Positions 32,695 to 40,951 of a DNA stretch of 64,000 nucleotides are shown here, piece by piece. Both the position numbers and the translations under genes were made by a program. Under the pieces are notes generated by a model, which searched no databases, was not told where the DNA came from, and worked only from the letters and a program-made list of their open reading frames with translations. The DNA comes from Paenibacillus sp. cl123 (lineage in GTDB: Bacteria > Bacillota > Bacilli > Paenibacillales > NBRC-103111): contig NZ_FMYY01000010.1 in NCBI RefSeq assembly GCF_900101595.1, positions 62,001 to 126,000 of the forward strand. Reading direction: 5' to 3'. How positions within the stretch are numbered: position 1 is the first letter of the stretch; each line of letters opens with the position of its first letter.

Positions 32695-34332
32695 ATGAGT
32701 CCAACCGACATACATTTACAGGCGGATGTGCTGATTATCGGCGGAGGTCCGGCGGGCGCTTGGGCGGCGCTGACGGCAGCCGGGCGGGGAGCCAAGGTTG
32801 TGCTGGTCGACAAAGGTTACTGCGGAACAAGCGGCGCGACGGCACCGTCGGGGACGGGCGTCTGGTATGTGAAGCCCGATGAGCAGGCCCGGGAGGAAGC
32901 GATGGCGAGCAGGGAAGGGCTCGGCGGGTATTTGGCCGACCGGGGCTGGATGAAGCGCGTGCTGGACCGGACGTATGCCAACATCAACAGCCTCGCTGCG
33001 TGGGGATATCCGTTCCCCGTAGACGAGACGGGACAGCCTCACCGCCGGAGCGTTCAGGGGCCCGAATATATGAAGCTGATGCGGAAAAAGGTGCAGAGGG
33101 CGGGCGTTCGCATCCTCGATCACAGTCCGGCGCTGGAGCTGCTGGCTGATCAGCATGGCGTAGCCGGAGCGGCTGGCGTCAACAGTCAAACAAAAGCGAC
33201 GTGGAAGGTCGAGGCGGCGGCAGTTGTCATCGCAACCGGCGGCTGCGCCTTTCTGAGCAAGGCGCTCGGGACCAATGTGCTGACGGGGGACGGATATTTG
33301 CTCGCCGCGGAAGCGGGAGCGGATTTTTCGGGCATGGAATTTTCGACGGCCTATTCGCTGGCTCCTGCTTTCTCGCCCGTGACCAAGTCGGCGTTTTATG
33401 TGTGGGCGACCTTCTACTATGAGGACGGCCGGGTGATTGAGGGCGCGGGCTCCCAGCGTGGTCGTTCCGTTATTGCCCGCACGCTGCTGAAGGAGCCGGT
33501 CTACGCCCGCCTCGACAAGGCGGATGACGTCGTCAAGAAGGCGATGCGCCAGGCGCAGCCTAACTTCTTCTTGTCGTTTGATCGCCTCGGCATAGACCCG
33601 TTTACTCAGAAATTTCCCGTGACGCTGCGATACGAAGGTACGGTCCGCGGTACGGGCGGCATTCACATCGTCGATGAGAGCTGCGCTACGAAGGTGCCGG
33701 GTCTGTACGCGGCAGGCGATGCGGCAACAAGGGAGCTGATCTGCGGCGGCTTTACCGGCGGAGGCAGCCACAATGCGGCTTGGGCCATGTCTTCGGGCTA
33801 TTGGGCCGGGGAAGGCGCTGCCGGCTATGCGCTCAAGCAAGGGGCGCAGGCGGCGGGGCGCGGGGCTAAGGGGCTGTCGGAAGCGAGCGGTGTGCCGACA
33901 GGGCCGTCTCCGGCAGCAGGCAAATCCGATGCCCATGAGATCGTCAAGGCCGTGCAGAACGAGGTGTTTCCTTACGACCGGAACTGGTTCCGCAGCGGCG
34001 CCGGGCTGCAGCAGGGGCTGAACCGGCTCGAACGGGTGTGGCGGGAGGTCAAGCAGGGGCTCGGCGCAAGCGACGGCAATGTCGTTCGCATCCGCGAGGC
34101 GGCGGCGATGACGGCGACCGCCAGGTGGATGTTCGCCAGCGGGCTGGAGCGCAGGGAAACGCGGGGCATGCACCGTCGGGAGGATTTCCCGGCGCAGGAT
34201 GCCAGTCAGCATTACCGCATCGTGAGCGGGGGACTGGAGCAGCCTTGGGCGAAGCCTTTAGGGCAGCAGGGACAACCGGGACGGCAGGACGGCGCGGGCG
34301 GCATCCAAGAAGCGGAGGTGGTTAACCTATGA
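32695..34332 (+). CDS. AprA/fumarate-reductase-like FAD oxidoreductase (copy A)
   Basis: The 545-residue flavoprotein has the FAD-binding Rossmann motif GGGPAG (16-21), the second FAD motif VVIATGGCAFLSKALG and the C-terminal GLYAAGDAATRE. The overall plan is that of adenylylsulfate reductase AprA and fumarate/succinate flavoproteins. It is clearly paralogous to the protein at 50172-51785 (shared VQGPEYMKLMR, RYEGTVRGTGGI, NVLTGDG). It overlaps the ferredoxin gene by 4 nt, and the pair should form a dimer in which the ferredoxin passes electrons to or from FAD. The substrate is unknown; AprA-like chemistry on sulfur or a C-H oxidation are both possible. AAGGAGG is 9 nt before the ATG. Confidence 0.85.
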   Translation: MSPTDIHLQADVLIIGGGPAGAWAALTAAGRGAKVVLVDKGYCGTSGATAPSGTGVWYVKPDEQAREEAMASREGLGGYLADRGWMKRVLDRTYANINSLAAWGYPFPVDETGQPHRRSVQGPEYMKLMRKKVQRAGVRILDHSPALELLADQHGVAGAAGVNSQTKATWKVEAAAVVIATGGCAFLSKALGTNVLTGDGYLLAAEAGADFSGMEFSTAYSLAPAFSPVTKSAFYVWATFYYEDGRVIEGAGSQRGRSVIARTLLKEPVYARLDKADDVVKKAMRQAQPNFFLSFDRLGIDPFTQKFPVTLRYEGTVRGTGGIHIVDESCATKVPGLYAAGDAATRELICGGFTGGGSHNAAWAMSSGYWAGEGAAGYALKQGAQAAGRGAKGLSEASGVPTGPSPAAGKSDAHEIVKAVQNEVFPYDRNWFRSGAGLQQGLNRLERVWREVKQGLGASDGNVVRIREAAAMTATARWMFASGLERRETRGMHRREDFPAQDASQHYRIVSGGLEQPWAKPLGQQGQPGRQDGAGGIQEAEVVNL

Positions 34333-34667
34333 TCGAGCTATTAAGCAAGGAACGCTGCATCAGCTGCAATCAATGCGTGTCGGTTTGCCCGACCAATGTA
34401 TTCGAGCGCACCACAGACGGCATCCCGGTCATCGCGAGGCAATCCGACTGCCAGAGCTGCTTCATGTGCGAGCTGTATTGCCCCACCGATGCGCTGTATG
34501 TGGCTCCGCTGGCGGATGAACAAACCCGGGTCGATGAAAGCGAGCTGATCGATCGTGGTCTGCTCGGCAGCTACCGGGAAAATCTCGGCTGGGGCAAGGG
34601 GCGCAAGTCCACAGCCTCGGCAGACGGCTCTTATATCATCTTCCAGCGGATGAGAGCTTCCCACTAA
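34329..34667 (+). CDS. Two-cluster [4Fe-4S] ferredoxin, AprB-like (copy A)
   Basis: The 112-residue protein has two complete CxxCxxCxxxCP motifs: C10/C13/C16/C20 and C41/C44/C47/C51. A C-terminal extension of about 60 residues carries the motif GSYRENLGWGKGRKS, which its paralog at 49822 shares (GSWRATIGWGKGR), so it is probably the contact with the flavoprotein, as the AprB tail wraps around AprA. It is the electron partner of the preceding gene, to which it is translationally coupled. Confidence 0.87.
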   Translation: MIELLSKERCISCNQCVSVCPTNVFERTTDGIPVIARQSDCQSCFMCELYCPTDALYVAPLADEQTRVDESELIDRGLLGSYRENLGWGKGRKSTASADGSYIIFQRMRASH

Positions 34668-34737
34668 CACAGTCCGCGGAAAAAGACGGGGAGGATGGTT
34701 GATGCCTCCTCCCGCTCATAACAGGCTTTATGTTAGG

Positions 34738-34773
34738 CACGCCTTTCCTGATTTTTGGGGGAAGGCGTGTTTG
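34738..34773 (+). terminator. Weak terminator after the ferredoxin gene
   Basis: CACGCCTT near 34738-34746 pairs with AAGGCGTG near 34762-34770, followed by TTT only. The bases from here to 34940 show nothing else. Confidence 0.5.
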
Positions 34774-34940
34774 CTGTGTAAAAAATGCGCAAATGGAGAA
34801 CAATACCTTTGCAGGGAGTTCACTCAAGCTTTTGAGCGGCTCATGGGTCCTCTTGGGAGCGCCGTTGATCTTTCCTGAGTTTAACAACTGTGCTTCAAGG
34901 GGTAAGAAAAGAAGAGTGTGTGAAACAAAGGAACTAATTA

Positions 34941-35030
34941 TTTACAAAATTTGCGGTTCCACTTATATTTAATTTAATGTAGCCGCTCCAATTGGCGGAG
35001 TGCCCTGCGGCTTTTGAACAATGTTCAAAA
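34941..35030 (+). promoter_or_regulatory. Promoter, leader and palindromic operator of the nucleoside ABC operon
   Basis: TTTACA (34941-34946), 17 bp, TATATT (34964-34969) is a strong sigma-A match and predicts a leader of about 180 nt. The leader holds a perfect palindrome TTTTGAAC-AAT-GTTCAAAA (35012-35030), immediately followed by a second perfect TTGACA (35038-35043) without a convincing -10. The sequence does not match the purine riboswitch consensus I know. Repressor control at the palindrome is likely. Confidence 0.65.
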
Positions 35031-35155
35031 TATCCGGTTGACAGGGGTTGTACAAGCTCACGGTTTTGGAGTAAATTTATAAAGGTGCACCAGGGCCAAC
35101 AGCTGCAAGAGAGCAAAAGCTGCAAATATTATGAAGAAAAAAGGGGTAAGAGCGC

Positions 35156-36268
35156 ATGAAAAAAGGAATAATCTCATTAGCCATCGTAAGTGCCATGATG
35201 TCGGCAGTTGTCGGATGCGGCAGCAATAACGCCGCCAAGGAGCCGGCGGCAGGCGGGTCGACCGCTCCGGCTGCGGGTGCGAAGTTTCAAGTGGGCATGG
35301 TGACCGACGCGGGTACAATCGACGACAAATCGTTTAACCAAGGCACTTGGGAAGGACTTCAGAAGGCCGGCAAGGAGTTCAGCCTGACGACCAAATATTT
35401 GAAGCCTGCAGGAACTACGGAAGCGGACTATCTGAAGGAAATCGGCAATCTGTACGATGCCGGATTCAAATTTATCGCAACGCCTGGCTTCAAGTTCGAA
35501 ACGGCTGTGTTTAAAGCGCAAGACAAATACAAGGACGCGAAGTTCATCATTCTGGACGGCGCTCCGCATGCCGGCGACAACAAGCCGGTTGTTAAGGAAA
35601 ATACGGTCGCGATTTTCTTCGCCGAGCATGAGTCTGGCTTCCTCGCGGGAGCGGCAACGGCTCTGCAGCTGAAGGAAGGCGAAGCGGGCTTCATCGGAGG
35701 GATGGAAATTCCTGCGGTTCAGAAGTTCAACTGGGGCTTCCAGCAAGGCGTCAAATATGCCAACGAGAAGCTGGGCACGAAGCTGACGATAAAGCCTGAG
35801 AACGTCATCTACCAAGGCAGCTTCGATAACGTGGCGGCCGGCTCGCAGCTGGCGGCACAAATGTTCGACAAAGGCGTCAAAGTCGTGTTCACGGCGGCCG
35901 GCGGCGTCGGCGTAGGAGCGATCAACGAAGCCAAAACGCGCGCGAATGCCGGGAAAACCGCATGGATTGTCGGCGTTGACGTCGATCAGTTCGCAGACGG
36001 CGTATACAAAGACGGCAAGTCGATCATCCTGACGTCCGCGATGAAGAAAATCGACCATGCGGCGTATGACATGGTCAAAGCAGAGAAGGACGGCCAGTTC
36101 CCTGGCGGCAAAACGCTTACCTTCGATGCGAAAAACGACGGCGTAGGCATTCCTGAGAAAAACCCGAACCTGAGCGACGATACGGTTGCCAAGGTGAAGG
36201 ATCTTGCCGCCAAGCTGAAAAGCGGCGAAATCAAAGTTGCCGGCGAAAAAGGCGACTTGATCAAATAA
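35156..36268 (+). CDS. BMP-family nucleoside-binding lipoprotein
   Basis: The 370-residue lipoprotein has a signal peptide and lipobox AVVGC, then the PBP1 fold of the BMP/PnrA family. Hallmarks are VGMVTDAGTIDDKSFNQGTWEGL, IGGMEIPAVQKFNWGFQQGVKYAN and GVDVDQF. These proteins bind purine nucleosides and work with the NupOPQ-type importer encoded directly downstream. AAGGGG is about 11 nt before the ATG. A terminator after the gene should make this transcript more abundant than the transporter genes. Confidence 0.92.
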   Translation: MKKGIISLAIVSAMMSAVVGCGSNNAAKEPAAGGSTAPAAGAKFQVGMVTDAGTIDDKSFNQGTWEGLQKAGKEFSLTTKYLKPAGTTEADYLKEIGNLYDAGFKFIATPGFKFETAVFKAQDKYKDAKFIILDGAPHAGDNKPVVKENTVAIFFAEHESGFLAGAATALQLKEGEAGFIGGMEIPAVQKFNWGFQQGVKYANEKLGTKLTIKPENVIYQGSFDNVAAGSQLAAQMFDKGVKVVFTAAGGVGVGAINEAKTRANAGKTAWIVGVDVDQFADGVYKDGKSIILTSAMKKIDHAAYDMVKAEKDGQFPGGKTLTFDAKNDGVGIPEKNPNLSDDTVAKVKDLAAKLKSGEIKVAGEKGDLIK

Positions 36269-36303
36269 TCCGATAGCTGCGCAAAAGTCAGTGAATCAAC
36301 CGA

Positions 36304-36332
36304 AGAGACGGGACAAACCGTCTCTTTTTTTC
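36304..36332 (+). terminator. Attenuating terminator between lipoprotein and ATPase genes
   Basis: AGAGACGG (36304-36311) pairs with CCGTCTCT (36318-36325), followed by TTTTTTT. Partial readthrough would give excess binding protein over membrane components, the usual stoichiometry of importers. Confidence 0.9.
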
Positions 36333-36418
36333 CTCGACCGGATCTGTCCGCGGGCAGGGAAAACATCGCCAGCCATGGATTCGGGGAGTTGAACTAGAGC
36401 CGGGAAGGAGTAGCAACG

Positions 36419-37942
36419 ATGGAATATGTGGTCGAAATGCTCGGTATCCGCAAGGAATTTACGGGAATCGTAGCCAATGACGATATTACCCTTCAATTGA
36501 AAAAGGGCGAGATCCATGCCCTCCTCGGTGAGAACGGGGCGGGCAAATCGACCCTGATGAGCATCCTCTTCGGCATGTACCAGCCTGACCTCGGAGTGAT
36601 CAAGGTTGGCGGGCAAGAAACGAAGATCGCCAATCCGAATGTAGCGGGCAAGCTGGGAATCGGGATGGTCCACCAGCATTTCAAGCTGGTCAGCAACTTT
36701 ACGGTAACGGAGAATATTATACTTGGCAACGAGCTGCGCAGGGGGCTTGTGCTGGACTTGGCTTCCGCGGCGAAGCGCATCGAGGAGCTGTCCAAGCGTT
36801 ACGGGCTTAATGTAGATCCCTATGCCAAGATTGAAGATATTTCGGTAGGGATGCAGCAGCGGGTGGAAATTCTGAAGATGCTGTACCGCGACGCCGAGGT
36901 GCTTATCCTGGACGAGCCTACGGCTGTCCTCACTCCCCAGGAGATTCAAGAGCTGGTCCACATCATGCGCAGCCTGATCGCCGAAGGCAAATCCATCATT
37001 ATCATCACGCACAAGCTGAAGGAAATCAAGGCGGCCGCTCACCGCTGCACAGTCATCCGCCGGGGCAAGACGATCGGCACGGTCGATGTGGCGACGACGA
37101 GCGAGCAGACGATGGCGGAGATGATGGTCGGCCGGAAGGTGACCTTCAAGGTGGACAAGGCGCCGGCCAGGCCCGGAGAGGTCGTGTTGAAAGTCGATCG
37201 TCTGACCGTGAACAAGGCCAAAAACGTGCCGGGCCTCAAGTCCTTCTCGCTGGAGGTGCGGGCCGGCGAAATCGTCGGCATCGCCGGCGTGGACGGGAAC
37301 GGACAGTCCGAACTGGTCGAAGCGATCACCGGGCTGCGCAGGATCGAGTCGGGCTTGATCGAATTCAAGGGTGCGAGCATAGCGGAGCTATCGATCCGAA
37401 AGCGCATTGAAAGCGGTATCGGACATATTCCCGAGGATCGGCAGAAGCGCGGTCTTGTGCTTGATTACACGCTGGAAGAAAATATGGTGCTGGAAATTTA
37501 TAACCGGGAGCCGTTCTCGAAGAACGGCATCTTGAACAAATCGAAGATCCGGTCCTATACGGAGTCGATCCTGTCGGGCTACGATGTGCGCTCCGGTCAA
37601 GGAGCCGCCTCCGTCACCCGTTCGCTCTCCGGGGGGAACCAGCAGAAGGCGATCATCGGGCGGGAGATCGAGCTGAATCCTACGCTGCTGATTGCCGTTC
37701 AGCCGACCCGGGGACTCGATGTGGGCTCGATCGAGTACATTCACAAGCGGCTGATCGAGCATCGGGACAAAGGCAATGCCGTGCTGCTCATCTCCCTTGA
37801 GCTGGATGAAATTTTGAACGTTTCCGACCGGGTGGCGGTAGTGAACAACGGCGAGCTGGTGGACACCGTGCTTGCGGAGGAAACGAATGAAAATGAAATG
37901 GGCCTGATGATGGCTGGCGTTAAACGGGGGGAGACGGCATGA
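36419..37942 (+). CDS. Nucleoside ABC transporter ATPase with two nucleotide-binding domains (NupO-like)
   Basis: The 507-residue protein contains two ABC domains. The first has Walker A GENGAGKST, signature ISVGMQQR and Walker B VLILDEPT. The second has a degenerate Walker A (GVDGNGQSE, no Lys) but a good signature LSGGNQQK. This pairing is usual for CUT2/nucleoside ATPases such as RbsA and NupO, where the second site is catalytically impaired. AAGGAG precedes ATG 36419 by 8 nt. It overlaps the next gene by 4 nt. Confidence 0.92.
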   Translation: MEYVVEMLGIRKEFTGIVANDDITLQLKKGEIHALLGENGAGKSTLMSILFGMYQPDLGVIKVGGQETKIANPNVAGKLGIGMVHQHFKLVSNFTVTENIILGNELRRGLVLDLASAAKRIEELSKRYGLNVDPYAKIEDISVGMQQRVEILKMLYRDAEVLILDEPTAVLTPQEIQELVHIMRSLIAEGKSIIIITHKLKEIKAAAHRCTVIRRGKTIGTVDVATTSEQTMAEMMVGRKVTFKVDKAPARPGEVVLKVDRLTVNKAKNVPGLKSFSLEVRAGEIVGIAGVDGNGQSELVEAITGLRRIESGLIEFKGASIAELSIRKRIESGIGHIPEDRQKRGLVLDYTLEENMVLEIYNREPFSKNGILNKSKIRSYTESILSGYDVRSGQGAASVTRSLSGGNQQKAIIGREIELNPTLLIAVQPTRGLDVGSIEYIHKRLIEHRDKGNAVLLISLELDEILNVSDRVAVVNNGELVDTVLAEETNENEMGLMMAGVKRGETA

Positions 37943-39012
37943 GAAATACCGCCATATCGCTGATGGCCGTTGTGTTCGGCTTGCTGGCCGGCGCCGTGCT
38001 GATGCTGGCGACGGGCCATAATCCGATGCTAGGCTATAAATTTCTGTTTGAAGGCGGCTTGAAAAATCTGGAGCGCTTCGGCAATACGCTGGCTACGGGG
38101 ACGCCGCTGATCTTTACGGGGCTGTCGGTGGCGTTTGCGTTCCGGACGGGGCTGTTCAATATCGGAGCAGCCGGTCAAATGCTGTTCGGCGGCCTTTGCG
38201 CGACGGCTGTCGGTTTGAATCTCGACGTGGCCAGACCGCTGCTGCTACTGCTTATGGTGATCGCGGGCATGATCGGCGGGATGCTGTGGGCTTGGATTCC
38301 GGGGCTGCTGAAGGCCAAATATAACGTCCATGAGGTCGTATCCACAATCATGATGAACTGGATCGCTTATTGGACTGTGTATTATGCGGTTCCGGCCTAC
38401 CTGAAGGCAGAATTTCTGGAAACGGAGTCGAAAACGCTGCCTGAGGCGGCCACGCTCCGCGTACCGGTGCTGTCGGAGATGTTCGGCGGCTCTTATGTGA
38501 ATCTCGGCTTATTTCTGGCCGTAATCACCGTGATCGTCATTGCCTTCATTATCAATAAGACGACGCTGGGCTACGAATTGAAGGCGGTCGGCTTTAATAA
38601 ACACGCAGCCGAATATGCCGGGATTGCGGTCAACCGCAGCGTCGTGCTGTCGATGGTTATCGCCGGCGGTTTGGCCGGTCTCGCAGGCGTGGCGCATTAT
38701 GCGGGCAATGCTTCGAGCATCCAGATCGGGCAGCTGCCGTCGCAAGGCTACGACGGAATCGCCGTCGCTCTGCTGGGCGCGAACGCTCCGGTAGGCGTCA
38801 TGCTGGCCGCGCTGTTCTTCGGACTGCTGTATTCGGGCCGCGGCTTTATGAACGCGATGACGGAGATTCCGCCGGAGATTGCGGATTCGATTATCGCGAT
38901 TATTATTTACTTTGCGGCAACCAGCGTGCTGATGGACCGGCTGATCCGCTGGTTTATCGCCAGGGAGCGGAAGCCCGCCGCGGCGGCCGCAGCCAAAGGG
39001 AAGGGAGAGTAG
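37939..39012 (+). CDS. Nucleoside ABC transporter permease 1 (NupP-like)
   Basis: The 357-residue membrane protein of the BPD-transp-2 family (PnrC/NupP type) has about ten hydrophobic segments. The family motif FRTGLFNIGAAGQMLFGGL is present, with KAVGFNKHAAEYAGIAVNR as the ATPase contact loop. It starts at ATGA overlapping the ATPase stop and ends with an Ala/Lys-rich cytoplasmic tail. It dimerises with the next permease. Confidence 0.92.
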   Translation: MRNTAISLMAVVFGLLAGAVLMLATGHNPMLGYKFLFEGGLKNLERFGNTLATGTPLIFTGLSVAFAFRTGLFNIGAAGQMLFGGLCATAVGLNLDVARPLLLLLMVIAGMIGGMLWAWIPGLLKAKYNVHEVVSTIMMNWIAYWTVYYAVPAYLKAEFLETESKTLPEAATLRVPVLSEMFGGSYVNLGLFLAVITVIVIAFIINKTTLGYELKAVGFNKHAAEYAGIAVNRSVVLSMVIAGGLAGLAGVAHYAGNASSIQIGQLPSQGYDGIAVALLGANAPVGVMLAALFFGLLYSGRGFMNAMTEIPPEIADSIIAIIIYFAATSVLMDRLIRWFIARERKPAAAAAAKGKGE

Positions 39013-39016
39013 CCGC

Positions 39017-39970
39017 ATGTGGACAACGATTCAGCAAATTTTCCCCTATGCGATCATGTTTACAATTCCCCTCCTGATCACGGCGCTGGGCGGCCTGTTC
39101 AGCGAACGAAGCGGGATCGTCAATATCGGCCTTGAGGGCCTCATGGTCGTGGGATCCTTTGTCACTGCGTTCGTCATCGTCAAGCTTAACGAGGTCTACC
39201 CGCATAATCCGCATGTCGCCTGGTTCGGCTTGCTGGCGGCGGTGCTGGCCGGCATCTTGTTCTCGCTGCTTCATGCCTTCGCGAGCATCAATCTGAGCGC
39301 CAATCAGGTTATCAGCGGTACGGCCATCAACATGATCGCAGGCGCGCTCACCGTGTTCCTGGCCCGGAATATGACAGGCAGCGGCAACATTCGCATCCAG
39401 AACGGTCTGCCGCCGATCGATGTGCCTTGGCTGATGGATATACCAGTGCTCGGACCGCTGTTTTTTACGAAAACCTATCTGACCACCTGGATCATCCTGG
39501 CTGTCGTGCTATTAAGCGGGTTTGCGCTGAAAAAGACGGCGTTCGGGCTGCGGCTTCGCGCCTGCGGAGAATACCCGCAAGCGGCAGAGGCCGCCGGGGT
39601 GAACGTGCGCAAGATGCGGTATATCGGCGTCATGATCTCAGGGGCGTTCGCCGCGCTGGGCGGCGGCATCCTGATGGTAACCATCGCCGGCGAATTTACC
39701 GGCAATGTAGCCGGTCTCGGCTTCCTCGCGCTGGCCGCGCTGATCTTCGGCCAGTGGAGGCCGCTCGGCGTGCTCGCGGCGACGCTGTTTTTCGGCTTTG
39801 CCAGCACGCTGGCGAATGTATCCCAGGTGATTCCTTCGCTAGCGGTCATCCCGCCGTTTATTTTGAAGGTATTCCCTTATGCGGTGACCTTGATCGCGCT
39901 GATCGTCTTCTCGAAGTCGTCTCAGGCGCCTAAAGCTGCGGGGGAAGTGTTCGATTCGGGCAAGCGATAA
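39017..39970 (+). CDS. Nucleoside ABC transporter permease 2 (NupQ-like)
   Basis: The 317-residue permease has the matching family motif SERSGIVNIGLEGLMVVG and the loop LRACGEYPQAAEAAGVNVRKMRYIGV. It lies 4 nt after the first permease and completes the lipoprotein-ATPase-permease-permease order found in B. subtilis nupNOPQ. Import of guanosine or related nucleosides is inferred from the family. It is followed by a terminator and then by an intron fragment. Confidence 0.92.
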   Translation: MWTTIQQIFPYAIMFTIPLLITALGGLFSERSGIVNIGLEGLMVVGSFVTAFVIVKLNEVYPHNPHVAWFGLLAAVLAGILFSLLHAFASINLSANQVISGTAINMIAGALTVFLARNMTGSGNIRIQNGLPPIDVPWLMDIPVLGPLFFTKTYLTTWIILAVVLLSGFALKKTAFGLRLRACGEYPQAAEAAGVNVRKMRYIGVMISGAFAALGGGILMVTIAGEFTGNVAGLGFLALAALIFGQWRPLGVLAATLFFGFASTLANVSQVIPSLAVIPPFILKVFPYAVTLIALIVFSKSSQAPKAAGEVFDSGKR

Positions 39971-39990
39971 GCGAGCTGAAGACTGAAAGA

Positions 39991-40018
39991 GCCGTCTGCG
40001 AGTTTGCAGGCGGCTTTT
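39991..40018 (+). terminator. Terminator of the nucleoside ABC operon and intron target
   Basis: GCCGTCTGC (39991-39999) pairs with GCAGGCGGC (40006-40014, one G-T pair), followed by TTTT. The group IIC intron fragment begins 5 nt later, in the position these introns select. Confidence 0.88.
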
Positions 40019-40022
40019 GGTC

Positions 40023-40566
40023 GTGGTACGCCCAGCATGGGCGTCATCTCTAGGGTGAAAGTCCCAAAAGGGGGCTGGCGAGCGCCTACCATAGCCAAGG
40101 GCAAGGGTGTCCACCGCGAGGTGGAATCCGAAGGAAGCCGGAGGCAAATGCACGGGCCAAGGTACACGAACCCAATTTGAGGCAGGATTAGCCGAATGAG
40201 TCACCCATACATGACGAAATCCAAAGCCGCCAAGGGCCAATTCTGTAGACTTGGGTGGTCGGGGGCAGAAAGATAACGTTCTTATCTGGGGAGGCTGTGG
40301 GACACACGAAATCATTTCGTAACCGCGGCAAAGAAGCCGCGCTGAACCTACAGGAGTCAGCAGAGGCCATAGTGCGGGAGTATGGGACGTCAGAAACCGG
40401 AAGGGCTGAACCGGAAAGAGAGAGGAAACCGATGCGTTCGCATGAAGAACAAAGACAGCAGAAAATCTCGCAAGAGAGCTCGCGGCAAAGAGAAGCGGTG
40501 AAGCCGTCAGGGTATGCCGGAACGCCGAGTTCTTCGTCGGCACAAGTCTCATCAAAGAGGGACTAG
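40023..40566 (+). mobile_element. Truncated group IIC intron (5' part)
   Basis: The sequence begins GTGGTACGCCCAGCATGG and continues with TAGGGTGAAAGTCCC, GCAAGGGTGTCC...GTGGAATCCGAAGGAAGC and GTACACGAACCCAATTTGAGGC. These are the order and wording of the 5' ribozyme domains of bacterial group IIC introns such as B. halodurans B.h.I1. The start of the intron-encoded protein follows, then the element ends without reverse transcriptase, maturase or the 3' domains V-VI. It cannot splice or move by itself. It sits just after a terminator stem, the usual IIC target. Confidence 0.85.
40432..40566 (+). pseudogene. N-terminal remnant of the intron-encoded reverse transcriptase
   Basis: The frame from ATG 40432 (MRSHEEQRQQKISQESSR, then REAVKPSGYAGTPSSSSAQ) has the character of the first residues of group II intron-encoded proteins. 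It stops after 44 codons, where normally about 400 residues of reverse transcriptase would follow. Function is lost. Confidence 0.65.
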
Positions 40567-40589
40567 GCTGCGCGTATTCAGCAACTAGA

Positions 40590-40770
40590 CGCGCTTATAC
40601 GATTTTCCGTGTACATTTCACCCTTTTGACCGTCTGTAGAACGTATCTATACGATTTTTCGCACAAATTTCCTGTTTTTGGCCGTCAGCAGGGCCCAAGT
40701 GTACGTTTTTTCGTATAAATCCTTTATATTAATCGCCAATCTGGCGCATATTGTACGATTTTTCGGCTAT
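40590..40770 (-). repeat. Degenerate 52-bp repeat array, 4 copies, inverted (family 1, locus 3)
   Basis: TACG of the sequence TACGATTTTTCG recurs at 40598, 40650, 40702 and 40754, each exactly 52 bp apart. Read on the minus strand these are the same A-tract hairpin cores as in the arrays at 18.8 kb and 49.3 kb (for example TGTGCGAAAAATCGTAT), but the sequence between cores has largely decayed. It lies between the intron fragment and the LacI gene. Confidence 0.85.
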
Positions 40771-40874
40771 TGCTTGAAGGGCCTCTTGTGAGGGAGACTC
40801 TGAGTTAAGCCTTAGCAGAGCAATATACTCCAGCTGCGCTCCCTAACAGGCAGGCGAGGGAATTTTAAAAAGAA

Positions 40875-40922
40875 TTGAGTATTCCGGCAGGCTGTGGTAT
40901 TTTGGATATGTAAACGTTATAC
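40875..40922 (+). promoter_or_regulatory. Promoter and operator of the LacI-type regulator
   Basis: TTGAGT (40875-40880), 17 bp, TATTTT (40898-40903), with the operator-like TGTAAACGTTATAC (40909-40922) over the expected start of transcription. It resembles the sites upstream of the isomerase gene, so autorepression is likely. Confidence 0.68.
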
Positions 40923-40951
40923 TATTAGTTTTTATAGATTGAGGAGTACTT

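Noticed and set aside
40255-40431. Protein upstream of the intron-encoded protein start
   Set aside because: This region is the ribozyme RNA of the group IIC intron; the frame is open by chance.
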